Positions 50,692 through 60,300 of a stretch of DNA of 64,000 nt are shown here, piece after piece. Location: contig NC_092521.1 in the NCBI RefSeq assembly GCF_037038585.1, positions 67,801,398 to 67,865,397 on the forward strand, in the 5' to 3' direction. Made by a program: the position numbers and the translations under genes. Within the stretch, counting starts at the first letter, position 1; each line of letters opens with the position of its first letter. This DNA comes from Patagioenas fasciata (taxonomy: Eukaryota; Chordata; Aves; Columbiformes; Columbidae). The notes beneath the pieces were generated by a model, which did not search any database, was not told the origin of the DNA, and saw nothing but the letters and a program-made list of their open reading frames with translations.

Positions 50692-53600
50692 GTAACTACC
50701 GAAGAGAAACCCTCTCCTTCTTCATTAGCATCCGCATTCTCATCCTCATCATCTTCAGACTCTCTTCTCACACACTCACCATCAGCCCCGACACCACGTC
50801 GCACAGCCAGGCGCCCCACATCGCGGCCGCGCTGCTGGCGCCAGCCACGCACCGGACTGCGAGCAGTCTCGCAACCTAACCGGGGCTGGCGGAGACGCGC
50901 GGAGGGGAGCGGAGTTGGGGCCGGGACCGGGGTTGGGGTCGGGAAGCCGTTTCGCTCCACGCCCCAGCGGAGCGCGCTGGCGGCGGGCCTGGGACCCGGG
51001 CTCACCCCTCGGTTCGCGGAGCCGTACGGGAGCCCTGGTTAAAGAAATACAGATCGTCTCAGGCAGTTGAGTTGGATGCTCCATTCTCCCACCACCCCCG
51101 CCATCCCCGCTTTCTTTCTTTTTTTTTTTTTTTCTTTTCTCTGTGGCAGGATAGGGGAGGGTTTTGTCTTTTGTTGTTGTTGTTGTTGCTGTTTTTGTTT
51201 TTGTTTTTTTTTTTTCTTTTTTTTCCCCTCTAGTTTTTAAGTCGGTATTCAGAGATGCTGCGGGCTTTATCTCCGTGTGGTTTTATTTACTTTCAGTGTG
51301 TTTTGTGCTAATGGTTTAACTGGATTTTAGGAATGAAAAGGAGCATCTGTTTGCGATCTGTGAGCTTCGCTTAAGCCCAAGATGGTTGTGGTGGCCGCAG
51401 TTTCGGATTTCACTTTCTTCTTATTAGTTAAAAGGAGCATTTGCAATTGCATGTGTGTGTATTCCGTGCATAAACTATAGAAATAAAACCATAAACTATA
51501 TAATTAAACTGCACGTTTATATGATTATATAGTTTTATAAACACACACACAAAGTCAGACACTTATCTAGTCCGTACACACAAAGACCTGTGCCCGGAAT
51601 TTAAGACTGGAGCCGCTGTAGAGATCCTAGAGGGGATGGCAGCGAGGTAGCTCTCTCTCTGTAAAGTGACAGGGAAACTACTTGTTTTCTGTCTGTAAAA
51701 CACGGTGCATAAATTGTCGTGCAGTCTTTATTCGGGATGGTATAAAAGATCCGAGGTTCTCGCTTGGTTGTTTTTCCTGTTGAGAAGCAGTAGGCGAGTA
51801 GCTGGAAGTTGCAGCGAGGTTGTGAACTGTGCGGGATATTGGGTGATGTTGCGCCCGTGACTCGCGGATCTGTGTGATTCAGAGACGTGCTGAAAGTTAG
51901 CGAGTTCCTTAGCGATATCTTTAACTTTTCTTCCATTATGCAGACTTAAATAAGCGCAATTTAAACGTTAAAGGGCGAATTAAAATGCTAATTACATCGC
52001 ATTTGAACAATTCGAAACGGTGCATATCTTCTGATTTGCAAATTGGATTTGCAATGCATTAGTGCAGTGAATTGCTAAGTGGCGGCTTTGTTGTATTTTC
52101 TATAGCAAAAAAGGAAACATCTTTTGAACCTTTGAGAGAAATGTAGATATCAAGACACTACCTGTAGGGCCTTTAAAATGTCTGCACGGTTCAAAAATTA
52201 TATTGGGAAATATTCAATTACAAGGAGTTAAAATTAGTCAGAAAGATTAAAACATCGCCGATTTCAAGTGCGTGTGTCTGTGTCTGTCTGCTGGGCGGAG
52301 GAAGGGGGGGGGAGGAATCGCAACTTAATGGCCTTTGGGTGCTGCTTTTCCCCCTCATAGAATATGGATACAAGACAACATCCCGGGGAAATACAAATAT
52401 AACCACCGAACTCGCCTTGACAACTTACTAATGGCTATCAGCAATAACAAATTGCCAACCCCATCGTTTTGTTCTGTCCAGGGCTCCCCTTACGATGCCC
52501 ATACGACGGGGATGACCGGAGCCATCAGCTACCACCCGTACGGCAGCCCTGCCTACCCCTACCAGCTCAACGACCCCGCGTATAGGAAAAACGCCACCCG
52601 CGATGCCACGGCCACGCTGAAGGCCTGGCTGCAGGAGCACCGCAAGAACCCCTACCCCACCAAGGGTGAGAAAATCATGTTGGCCATCATCACCAAGATG
52701 ACCCTCACCCAGGTCTCCACCTGGTTCGCCAACGCCCGCCGGCGGCTCAAGAAGGAGAACAAGATGACCTGGGCCCCCCGAAACAAGAGCGAGGATGAGG
52801 ACGACGACGAAGGCGACGGGGCGAGGAGTAAAGATGAGAGTCCCGAGAAGATGCCCGAGAGCAACGAAACCTCTGCAGAGGACGAAGGTGGGCGCCGAAT
52901 GACCACGGCCGCGGTGGGGTGGTCCCATCTCGCCTCTTCGCGTCCTCCCGGGAGCGGGGTAGCAGGGAAGGGGGATGGGGGGCTGCATTTAACAAAAGCT
53001 ACCCAAACCGCGTCCTGTCCCCTCGCCTACGGCTTCTCCGGGCGCTTGTCGCCTCGCAGCGCCGGTGGCCGGGGAGGGCGAGGGGTGGCGGGTGGAGGTG
53101 CCGTGGCGGGCCGCGGCACCTTGCAGGGAGCAGGCGGAGAGGTGCGGAGCGCCGCGACGGAGCTAGCCCGTGGGGATGGATGCTCCTCGAAACGGGATTG
53201 CACAGAACAGGCTGGGACGGCTTGCGTCTCCCTGCCCGCCGCCGTGGTGGTGGTGGTGCTTGCTTCTCACCCGCCTCTCTTTTGCCGCCCCCCCTTGACT
53301 TTGCCTTTCTGTGCCCGGCGGGGCCTTGCAGGGATCAGCTTGCAAGTCGACTCGCTGACGGACCACTCGTGCTCCGCCGAGTCGGACGGCGAGAAGCTGC
53401 CCTGCCGAGCGGGCGACCCCCTCTGCGAGTCGGGCTCGGAGTGCAAGGACAAGTACGAGGACATCGAAGAAGAGGAGGAGGACGAGGAGGAGGAGGAAGA
53501 CATCGAGGAGGACGACGGCGGCGGCGGGGACCGCGACCCACCGGCCAAGCCCGCCACCTCCTCGCCCCTGGCGGCCGTGGAGGCCCCGCTCCTCGGCCAT

Positions 53601-54806
53601 CCGCACGCCGACGCCGCCCGCAGCGCCAGCAAGGCGGCGCTGGGCGGCCGCGCCTCTCCCGGCCCCCCGACACCGGCCAGCAAGCCCAAGCTCTGGTCGC
53701 TGGCCGAAATCGCCACCTCGGACCTCAAGAACCAGAGCCTGGGACAAGGCTGCCAGTCTGCGCCGCTCTCCTCGGCCACCCCCGCCTCCGCCCCGCACAG
53801 CGCTGCCTACTCGCCCTCCTCCCTCCTAGGGAGACATATTTATTACACCTCACCTTTTTATAGCAATTATACAAACTATGGGAACTTTAACGCTCTGCAG
53901 AGCCAGGGAATCCTGAGATACAACTCCGGAGCAGTGGCTTCAAACGAGGGACTAAGTCAGACTGTCCTAAATGCCAGCTCTGTCCACAAGCAGAGCAGTG
54001 ACTCTTTGAAAACGATCACTAACCAGCTAGAACAACATTACAGGCCCTCTAGTTATGACTCTAAGAAAGGTAGGTGACTCGTTTCTGCACTTTCTTCCCC
54101 CTTCTCCCTCTCTCTCCTTTCTCGACTCGTACAAGTCCATTATAAACTGTAAACACTGAAATTTTCTCTGGAGAAAACTTAGCGCACTGTCAGGACTACC
54201 ACCGCCGGGTGAAGATGGGCAATAGTATAATCTAGGGATTAAAAACGGCATGTCGCCGTCGTATCGATACCTGCCTCTAGGAACCGAGAGAGGAATTGTA
54301 AAAGACGAGTTTCAGATCAGTCTTACAGGCTGCAAATGCATCTTTTAAAAGTCGCTTTTAAGTGGAAAACTACACACGAATATATGCAGAGAGCACTGGT
54401 GCCATTCCCCGTTTTCTTTTTTTTTTTTTCCCCCGACAAACTGGTTTTGCTCTCTTTATTTCCAGTATTCTCACTTTTCTTTTCAGCTTTGGATTTAGGT
54501 AATTGCTGACCTTGGACGTGAAATTACATGAAGCCTGTCATTTTTAACTCTGTGCTATTTTTTTCGAAAAAATTTTCTACTAATATAATTATCAGCTTGT
54601 TCTAACAAAACACTTGGAAAAGGGGCAATTATAAAATAAAGACCAGTCTTTTAAACGACTCAGTTACGAATTCCGTGCGAGTGAGGGTTGGGACCTACAC
54701 AAACTGTATAATCTAGTTAGCTGGCTGTGTTCTGTGACTAACTGACGGTTATATTTTGACAGATCCCACTGAAGTCTGCACAGTAGGAGTACAACCATAC
54801 CTATAG
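50449..54806 (+). CDS. IRX2: Iroquois homeobox protein 2 (spliced, 4 coding exons, 476 aa)
   Basis: The coding sequence is join(50449-50691, 52482-52887, 53332-54069, 54763-54806), 1431 nt including the stop. It encodes a nuclear TALE-class transcription factor that patterns neural, limb, heart and other tissues. The start [20 protein letters not shown] is typical of IRX2/IRX5, and the later sequence ([46 protein letters not shown] end) is IRX2. The homeodomain is residues 112-174, with the TALE loop Pro-Tyr-Pro at 138-140 and the recognition helix Trp162-Phe163-Ala164-Asn165, where Ala at homeodomain position 50 is typical of Iroquois proteins. An acidic run covers 257-278 and the Iro box ([13 protein letters not shown]) 334-346. 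The length is close to the human protein (471 aa from memory). The ATG has G at -3. All introns are GT-AG with phases 0, 1 and 1. IRX5 is excluded by the middle and C-terminal sequence. No break is seen. Confidence 0.97.
50692..52481 (+). other. IRX2: IRX2 intron 1
   Basis: The intron is 1790 nt, GT-AG, phase 0. The first 350 nt are GC-rich and stay open in the exon 1 frame to a stop at 51040-51042. A T-rich tract with (GTT)n lies at 51116-51235 and an AATAAA at 51482-51487. From about 51900 to 52230 the sequence is AT-rich with homeodomain-like TAAT sites and looks like a possible intronic enhancer. The last 147 nt before exon 2 are open in the exon 2 frame, with an in-frame ATG at 52431. 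Confidence 0.9.
51116..51235 (+). repeat. T-rich tract with (GTT)n in IRX2 intron 1
   Basis: T runs flank six GTT units (about 51170-51187) and GTTTTT units, ending in TTTTTTCCCCTCTAG. The last part resembles a polypyrimidine tract with an AG, but no exon-like sequence follows. Confidence 0.85.
52482..52887 (+). CDS. IRX2: IRX2 coding exon 2 with the homeodomain (residues 82-217)
   Basis: The acceptor is tttgttctgtccag|GGCTCC and the donor GACGAAG|gtgggc, giving 406 nt and ending in phase 1. The exon encodes [21 protein letters not shown], the complete 63-residue TALE homeodomain (112-174) and the start of the acidic region after it ([12 protein letters not shown], then [19 protein letters not shown]). 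Having the homeodomain in one exon matches the usual IRX gene structure. Confidence 0.96.
52888..53331 (+). other. IRX2: IRX2 intron 2, open in the coding frame
   Basis: The intron is 444 nt, GT-AG, phase 1, and very GC-rich. Its length is a multiple of three and it has no stop in the coding frame, so exons 2 and 3 can be read straight through it. The inserted sequence would be 148 residues rich in Gly, Arg, Ala and Ser. It resembles no Iroquois sequence I know, so splicing is assumed to be the main outcome. Confidence 0.9.
53332..54069 (+). CDS. IRX2: IRX2 coding exon 3 with acidic stretch and Iro box (residues 217-462)
   Basis: The acceptor is gggccttgcag|GGATCAGC, completing the split Gly217. 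The donor is AAGAAAG|gtaggt. The 738-nt exon encodes [20 protein letters not shown], a Glu/Asp-rich run (257-278), a Pro/Ala-rich linker, the Iro box (334-346), and the conserved aromatic patch [20 protein letters not shown] (385-404). Its 5' half is very GC-rich, so long chance frames appear in other frames and on the other strand. Confidence 0.95.
53458..53520 (+). repeat. IRX2: Coding GAG/GAC/GAA repeat (acidic tract of IRX2)
   Basis: This purine-rich trinucleotide array inside exon 3 encodes Glu and Asp with two Ile interruptions. It uses mixed GAG, GAA and GAC codons, so it is not a pure microsatellite. It appears longer than the matching region of human IRX2 as I remember it. Confidence 0.85.
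54070..54762 (+). other. IRX2: IRX2 intron 3
   Basis: The intron is 693 nt, GT-AG, phase 1, with donor gtaggt and acceptor tattttgacag. The middle holds a pyrimidine run near 54416-54435; the rest is AT-rich. If it is retained, translation stops at once, since the frame reads GGT AGG TGA. Confidence 0.88.
54763..54806 (+). CDS. IRX2: IRX2 coding exon 4, C-terminus and stop (residues 463-476)
   Basis: This exon is too short for ORF finding. The acceptor atattttgacag is followed by AT, which completes the codon left as G at the end of exon 3 (giving Asp). It encodes [14 protein letters not shown] and then TAG at 54804-54806. Mammalian IRX2 ends in a closely similar way (SEGC-V-VG-GVQ-YL), so the assignment is strong. 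The exon continues into the 3' UTR. Confidence 0.93.
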
Positions 54807-54969
54807 AAGTGCAATCACACAGCAATGCAAGTAAGTGAGAACATTTTCTATTACACTGATCATTTGGCATCAGGTCTAAGACACGCAGCACAGTTGTAGA
54901 CTTGCTTAGCATTATTTTTTTTTGCTTCATTACTTAAGATTCTGATTACGAACTAAGCCACACTTTTCT

Positions 54970-55120
54970 GCTGGTGGTGGTTTTGTTTGGTTGGCTGGGT
55001 GGTGGTGGGGTTTTTTTTGTTGTTTGTTTGGGTTTTTTTTGTTGGTTTTTTTTGGTGTGTTTTTTGTTTGTTTGTTTGTTTGTTTTTGTTTTTGTGTGTG
55101 TGTGTTGTTTTTTTTTTTTA
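54970..55120 (+). repeat. G/T-rich low-complexity tract with (TTTG)n and (TG)n
   Basis: About 150 nt contain almost only G and T on the plus strand, with TTTG, TTTTTG and TG units. It lies inside the predicted IRX2 3' UTR and would give a GU-rich segment in the message. Confidence 0.85.
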
Positions 55121-56128
55121 AGCTCTCATTATGTCATTTCCTCTTTGGATTTATTTTCAGTTTTAAGTCAGGTTAGACAGTATCCCCACCTTGCATAGTC
55201 TTCACTTGTGTAAGACAAAGCCGTAAGGACTATTTAAATGTTATGGAAAGAAAGCTTCGGAAAAATATCTTTAAAGCTATTGTTGTTTAAAAAAAAGCGC
55301 TTGTGCTCATGTGTCAGTGCTAAAATTATACATTCTGAGTGAGGCTTCACACAGTGACCATGTATTTAAAATAAAAAGGGACAGTTCCACTGTTAGAGAC
55401 CGACATGCATCTTAAGCAGGGCATGTTATCTGTGGTTTGCCTCTAGCTAGCAATGCCATTCCTAATACCTCCACTATTTAGGGCTAAATAAACAGTAAAA
55501 GTCGCTCTACCGATATTTTTTCAACTAATTATTTTCTTAGAAGTCGAGTAAGAATTTTGCCGTACTTTTTTTTTTTTTTTTAAGTCCGTGTGATGGTGTT
55601 AGTGTGTAATTGAAGGATTTTTGGATGATCTGGTTTTTTCCTTGGTCCACAGGTAGGTGTCACAATTGCTTTGAAAAAAGTCAGCAAGCCATCATCTCTC
55701 CCCGAGCTAATATATATAACAAATCTCTAAATCCGGATCACATCTTGTGCCACTGTATAAAAGAAGACCACAGAGCACTATTAAATCTTCAGACTCTAAT
55801 TATTAAACCAGAATTTTGTCGGACATATGTGAGTTTTCTGGTATAGTATAGTTTCCCCAATGTATGTGTGACTTTTAAAAGCAGACCTGTTTTTCTCAGG
55901 ATATCTTGAATCGATCACTTCATTGCCACGGTATATATTCGATAGGTGTGATAGGATTTATTGTAAAATTTATTTGTAAAAGATGTATACAGTAGAGATA
56001 ATAAAGACGTGATTGGAGAACTTGAGTCCTTACAAAGTGGAAACAAATTTGATATTTATTTTTGTAACGATATAAAGCTTCTAGTAATTTATGCAAGTTG
56101 TATTGCAATGGAATCTGAACTTTTTGTA

Positions 56129-56134
56129 AATAAA
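56129..56134 (+). terminator. IRX2: Likely IRX2 polyadenylation signal (AATAAA)
   Basis: This canonical hexamer is followed within 10-30 nt by a T/G-rich element (ttttgcctggtttttattt). It lies about 1.3 kb after the stop codon. Cleavage would fall near 56150. Confidence 0.5.
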
Positions 56135-56224
56135 TTTTGCCTGGTTTTTATTTGAAACATTGATGGTTATACAATCTTCGGTTGTTTAACGAGAATTCTT
56201 TACTAATTTATATCTCTAATTGTA

Positions 56225-56230
56225 AATAAA
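56225..56230 (+). terminator. IRX2: Second likely IRX2 polyadenylation signal (AATAAA)
   Basis: This canonical hexamer is followed by the GT-rich sequence tatggtggttttcgttc. It could be used instead of, or in addition to, the signal 96 nt upstream. Confidence 0.45.
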
Positions 56231-56250
56231 AACAGACTAGTCTGCAACAA

Positions 56251-56929
56251 TATGGTGGTTTTCGTTCATTTCCCCCAAATAATGATCTACTATTTAGAAA
56301 ATGACGAAAGTTGTAATTTCACTAGCACAGCTTAGATTATAAAATGAGTAAGCAATTTAAATATGTTGCAAAGATATGCTTTGCATAAATGAATTCATTC
56401 TGGGTTGTTCCGTTATACTTCAACTTTAAATACACACATGTGTGCAAATATGTATTTGTATATATACTTGCATATGTGATGTGAATACATGCATGTTTCT
56501 TAAAAGCTATTTATGTTGGGTGTGAAGTAGCTCTTTATTTGAGTTAACATTCTTTAAATCCACCATTAAAAAAAAAAAAAAAAGAACAAGGAATTATAAT
56601 CAGCTATGGCTTATTTCTAATTTCTTTGTTTCTGCTTCTGACGGAATTATGCAAAGGGGAGGGGGTGGAAGATAAAAAAGTCCAATTCCTGATTTTTATG
56701 ATTTTCTGCTTTTTTTCTTTATCTCAGTAAACCCTATTTTTACTGTCGCATTGGAAATACACTTTGATTTGGCTCATAAAATCAGCCAACTAATCATTTT
56801 AATTTTTAGTAAAATAATGAGAATCCTCATATAATATAATTTCAGAAAAAAAAAAAGAACAATCATTTATTTTCCCTGAAAGATAAATTGAGTGAATATA
56901 ACTTACGGTTATAAAACAAGAATAATAGC
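56251..56929. other. Downstream of IRX2, nothing recognised
   Basis: AT-rich sequence with poly-A runs (56569-56583, 56848-56858) and TATATG-type patches. Confidence 0.55.
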
Positions 56930-57250
56930 TTCTTAGATTGCCCTTTAATCAATCATACACTTATTTTTCAAGAGGCTCATCTATTTTATTCCATGATTAA
57001 TAATGTTCCAGCGTGAGAGCATTATTAGATCCCAGCAGGGGAGATCCTGAATGCTTTTAGCTGCTTTGGAATGGTCAGTTGGGGTTCATTATGGTCTGAT
57101 ATTGAACAATTTATAAAATCTTGTCTAAACATCTGCCAGCTCAGATAGGCCGATGTGTCTGAAGATGGGAAATTGCTGGACCAGTTGATATTGACAAACG
57201 GATCTCTCTCCAGTGGCTTTTTGTTCAGTGAAAATTAGTGGCCTCTTGCT
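56930..57250. promoter_or_regulatory. Candidate conserved enhancer downstream of IRX2
   Basis: Repeat-free complex sequence with CTTTAATCAATCATACAC, CATGATTAATAATG, GAGCATTATTAGATC and GTTGATATTGACAAACGG. It begins about 0.7 kb after the predicted mRNA end. Confidence 0.35.
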
Positions 57251-58139
57251 CAGGTCTTGTTAGGAAGGGCATTTGAAAGTGATCTTAGATACTTCAGGCA
57301 TCAGCCTTGGGAATGTTAACTGGATAAAGAGCGTACTTGTCTGGAGTCAGGAAATATGTTTTGATTATATTAAACAGGGAGAAAAGAAGCTGTTTTTCTT
57401 AAATACATATACACAATTCCCATGATCCATCTTACCACTCCCAACCCCTCAACCACCTCCCCCGCTCTCATATATTTTATCCCTATAAAGACGTCTAACT
57501 GATTGATAAAATGCATGTGTTTTTCATCTGATAGGGCAGAAATTATTATTTGAATTCTGGAAAACTCTGGGACCCATCTAGCTAAATATAAAACACTGAA
57601 GACCCTTGCAGCTGGAGGCCTACTCATCTTCTTATGTTGTCTGTAGAATGACACTTCTTTGGTGCTGTAACATTCTGTTTTTCACTGAGGTAGAACACAA
57701 TGGTATCTGCGTGCATCGGTGTCGTACAACTAGTCGAACAGCTAACAAGTAATTCAGATTTTTCCCGCCAATTTAGCACATGAAGTAGATGCTCATATTT
57801 GCTATAATCATCCTCGACAGTCTTTACTATGCACTCTAGGAAGATTTTATGGAGGCACTATTTATGTCGAGGGAGACGCCTGAACTTTCTTTTGCCCACT
57901 CTTGCTCCTACTCCATCAGCCCCCACCACCCACGTTTTGTGTTCCAGGGCTCTGTGGGACACAACGTGTACATTTCAATTGGTAAAAACCAAAAGCTGTG
58001 GCAGAGATTAAAAAAGACTAACGACATTCCTTTGATGTTTATACGCCCAAAGACTTATAAAAGATTTCCATAATTTACCCACCCTTGCTAGTATTTAGAC
58101 CTGGATTTCTTTCTGGAAAGAAAAGTAGAAAGACTTGGA
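57251..58139. other. Downstream intergenic, nothing recognised
   Basis: Unremarkable sequence. The open frames at 57370-57654 (minus) and 57829-58073 (plus) have no recognisable features. Confidence 0.5.
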
Positions 58140-58340
58140 AAACTCGCTTTTAAGTATTCACTATGTATGTAAAACCCAATGGACTTCTCTCATCCTCTGA
58201 GAAATTCACGAACGGTTAATGGATGCAGATGGGCGACACGCAAATGATCTGGCAAATAAACTTACTTTTAAAACAAGAAATTAATGGGCAAGAACTGCAT
58301 ATTCAACGTCATTTGAGATTTAATAATCAAAATTGAAAGC
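58140..58340. promoter_or_regulatory. Candidate conserved non-coding element
   Basis: Repeat-free sequence with ACGAACGGTTAATGGATGC, CGACACGCAAATGATC and AGATTTAATAATCAAAATTG. The call rests on texture only. Confidence 0.3.
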
Positions 58341-59377
58341 AGGAGGAAAATGTAGTCTTGCTAGATTGTTGGCACAAACAATGCAATTATTTGAATATAG
58401 CAAGAAAGAGGGAAGAACGATAAAATACATCACTTTGTGTACGGCTTATTTCATAACGATGCTAATCAGCCCTCTGGGATTAAAATTTCAACTCCTTTCT
58501 ATATTTACTCCCTCTTTCCCCACCCCCCTCCCCTCGTTTTTGTGTTCGTTTTGGAGCGGGAAGGACAAACCCTCCCCTCTTCGCGGCCAGAGGTTTCATT
58601 AGAGCTGATTTATTGAAATTCAGGCTTTAATCTCAGGTGGGATCCCGGAGGAACTGGCGCTGTCGTCAAATGGGAAGAGGGTCGCTTTCCACTTTGCACT
58701 TCCTGGGCTGCTTTTTTCCTCGCTCCCTGCAAATGTCAACATTTGTTCTCAATAAGAGAGTTATTGTTTCAGGAAAGCTGCTCACCAACTGCCTTTGAGA
58801 GCGGAAAAAAAATTAAAAAAGCGTCGCCCACCTTTGTTTGGCTAGAGACTGGGGGAAGGGATGGGGACGGAGGTAACACGCAGCCCAGACCAGCAGCGGA
58901 CAGACAGACAGACGTGGAAATAGCTGTTGCACATCAACTCGCGGCTGAAGGGGAACGGGCCTGGATAAGGGGAAAGTTAATACAAAGCACAATAGACGCC
59001 TGCCTTTCCCTCCTCACTCCGTTTGCATCTTAACCCCTGTAAGAAACAGCAGAGAAAACAAACAAACAAACCAACCCCCAAAATAAAACAAAACCAAACA
59101 CAAGCCACCAGCAACAAAAATGAGGACTGCCTTCCCAAACGTCCACACGCGGAAGAGGTCTCCAGGTTTTGGGGGGGAAGGGTGATTTCCAGGTGAAGAA
59201 GTAACTTGCAAGGAGCACCGTTTGCTTTAGCCTTACTTGGTGGAACCTACCTCCTAATGGACTGCCAATTAACTCCCGCCAGGGAGGCCGGCAGCCCCGC
59301 TGCGAGGAGAGGGAGAGGCCTTGGGCTGGGCAACCCGGCCCAGCCCGCGCCGTCGCGGCCCCTCCGTGCCCAACCTC
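58341..59377. other. Downstream intergenic, GC-variable
   Basis: Includes CG-containing stretches near 58540-58720 (TTTCATTAGAGCTGATTTATTG followed by GTGGGATCCCGGAGG), which may be a further regulatory element, and an A/C-rich tract at 59050-59110. Confidence 0.45.
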
Positions 59378-59455
59378 ACGGAAACAAACAAACAAACACA
59401 AAACAAACACAAAACAAACAACAACCACCAAAACCAAAACAAACCACCACCAAAC
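59378..59455 (+). repeat. (AAAC)n-rich A/C tract
   Basis: About 75 nt of only A and C with AAAC, ACAAA and CCACC units. A similar but shorter A/C tract lies at 59050-59110. Confidence 0.85.
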
Positions 59456-59539
59456 CTCTCGGCACTGGAAGTTTCTGCGTTCGTCACATGTTACATCTCA
59501 CTTAAAGGCGGTTCAGACACACCGCGCAGCTAAGAAACC

Positions 59540-59900
59540 GCGTCAGGGATGTAATCAATACCGGGAGGATTTTATCGCTTATTAGCTCAAAAAGAAAAAA
59601 AAAATGTGGAATTTACATGCAAGTCGATTCGTTGCCTTCTCCATTCAGACATTTTTTCGGGTGCTTGGGCAAGCTTCTCACGATTCAATTAGTCGAAAAG
59701 AGTCTTTCCATCTTAGGAATTGAATAATGAAGGGAAAAATATTGTTATTAATAGTAATATTGCACATTAAGCAATATAAAGTTCACCCCTTTGTTTTTTA
59801 ACCCAGTAACTATTAACCCAGGTGTGTTCCCGGCTTCTAAAGAAATAAAAGCGGAACCAAAACAAAGTTAAGAAACAAAAGATCCGCGATGAATAGTCAA
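59540..59900. promoter_or_regulatory. Candidate conserved non-coding element with TCF-like and T-box-like sites
   Basis: Contains ATTCAATTAGTCG, AATTGAATAATGAAG, ATTGTTATTAATAGTAATA, CACCCCTTTGTTTT (TCF/LEF-like) and CCAGGTGTG (T-box-like). No repeats except short A runs. Confidence 0.3.
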
Positions 59901-59949
59901 AGCACCCATGCATCTAATCCCTGATAATTACTCGGTGGCTCTGAAGCAG

Positions 59950-60300
59950 AGTCTTTATTAAAACTACAGAGGGAAAACGCGATCGGCGGGGCACAGGCTG
60001 GCAGAGAGGTACCTCGGAGCTGCACGCAGCGACCTGGAGGCAGGAAGGCTCTGGAGAAGCCTGCTACCTGTAAGCACCCTGGCCGAGGTGACAGCCGAGC
60101 TCCGGCAATCTGGACCTGTTTCCCGCTTTTCCCCCCCGCCCCAGCCGTGACTCACGGGGGAATGTCACCATTTCACATCCAATCCGGGCCAAGCCGGCTA
60201 CTCTTTCCCTTAGCAAAAGTAAGGGACGGAGTGACGCGGCCGCTCTACCTCGGGGGCGGTCATCGTTAACTTTGCTCCTTCAGGGATCTGGGGACTCAAA
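59950..60300. promoter_or_regulatory. CpG-rich block about 4 kb downstream of IRX2
   Basis: This is a GC- and CG-rich stretch with several CG-containing motifs (CGATCGGCGGG, GACGCGGCCGC) in moderately GC-rich surroundings. No exon is recognised. It may be a minor CpG island or a GC-rich enhancer core. Confidence 0.5.

Larger units (their letters stand above)
54807..56250 (+). other. IRX2: IRX2 3' UTR (end estimated)
   Basis: The non-coding sequence after the TAG is AT-rich with ATTTA-type elements. It contains a G/T-rich tract (54970-55120). AATAAA signals occur at 55487-55492, 56000-56005, 56129-56134 and 56225-56230. The one at 56129 is followed by a T/G-rich stretch and looks best; the one at 56225 is also followed by GT-rich sequence. 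The true end cannot be fixed without transcript data. Confidence 0.6.

Noticed and set aside
50175-50879. 234-codon frame overlapping IRX2 exon 1 in another frame
   Set aside because: It begins at TTG and has no internal Met; its Arg/Glu/Gly repeats come from the GA and GGGA tracts.
53163-53798. 211-codon minus-strand frame over IRX2 exon 3
   Set aside because: It is an antisense shadow of the coding sequence; the Leu/Val runs come from the reverse of the acidic repeat.
52919-53863. 314-codon plus-strand frame over IRX2 intron 2 and exon 3
   Set aside because: It starts at a non-ATG codon in a frame different from IRX2, is Arg/Gly-rich, and is explained by GC-rich DNA with few stops.
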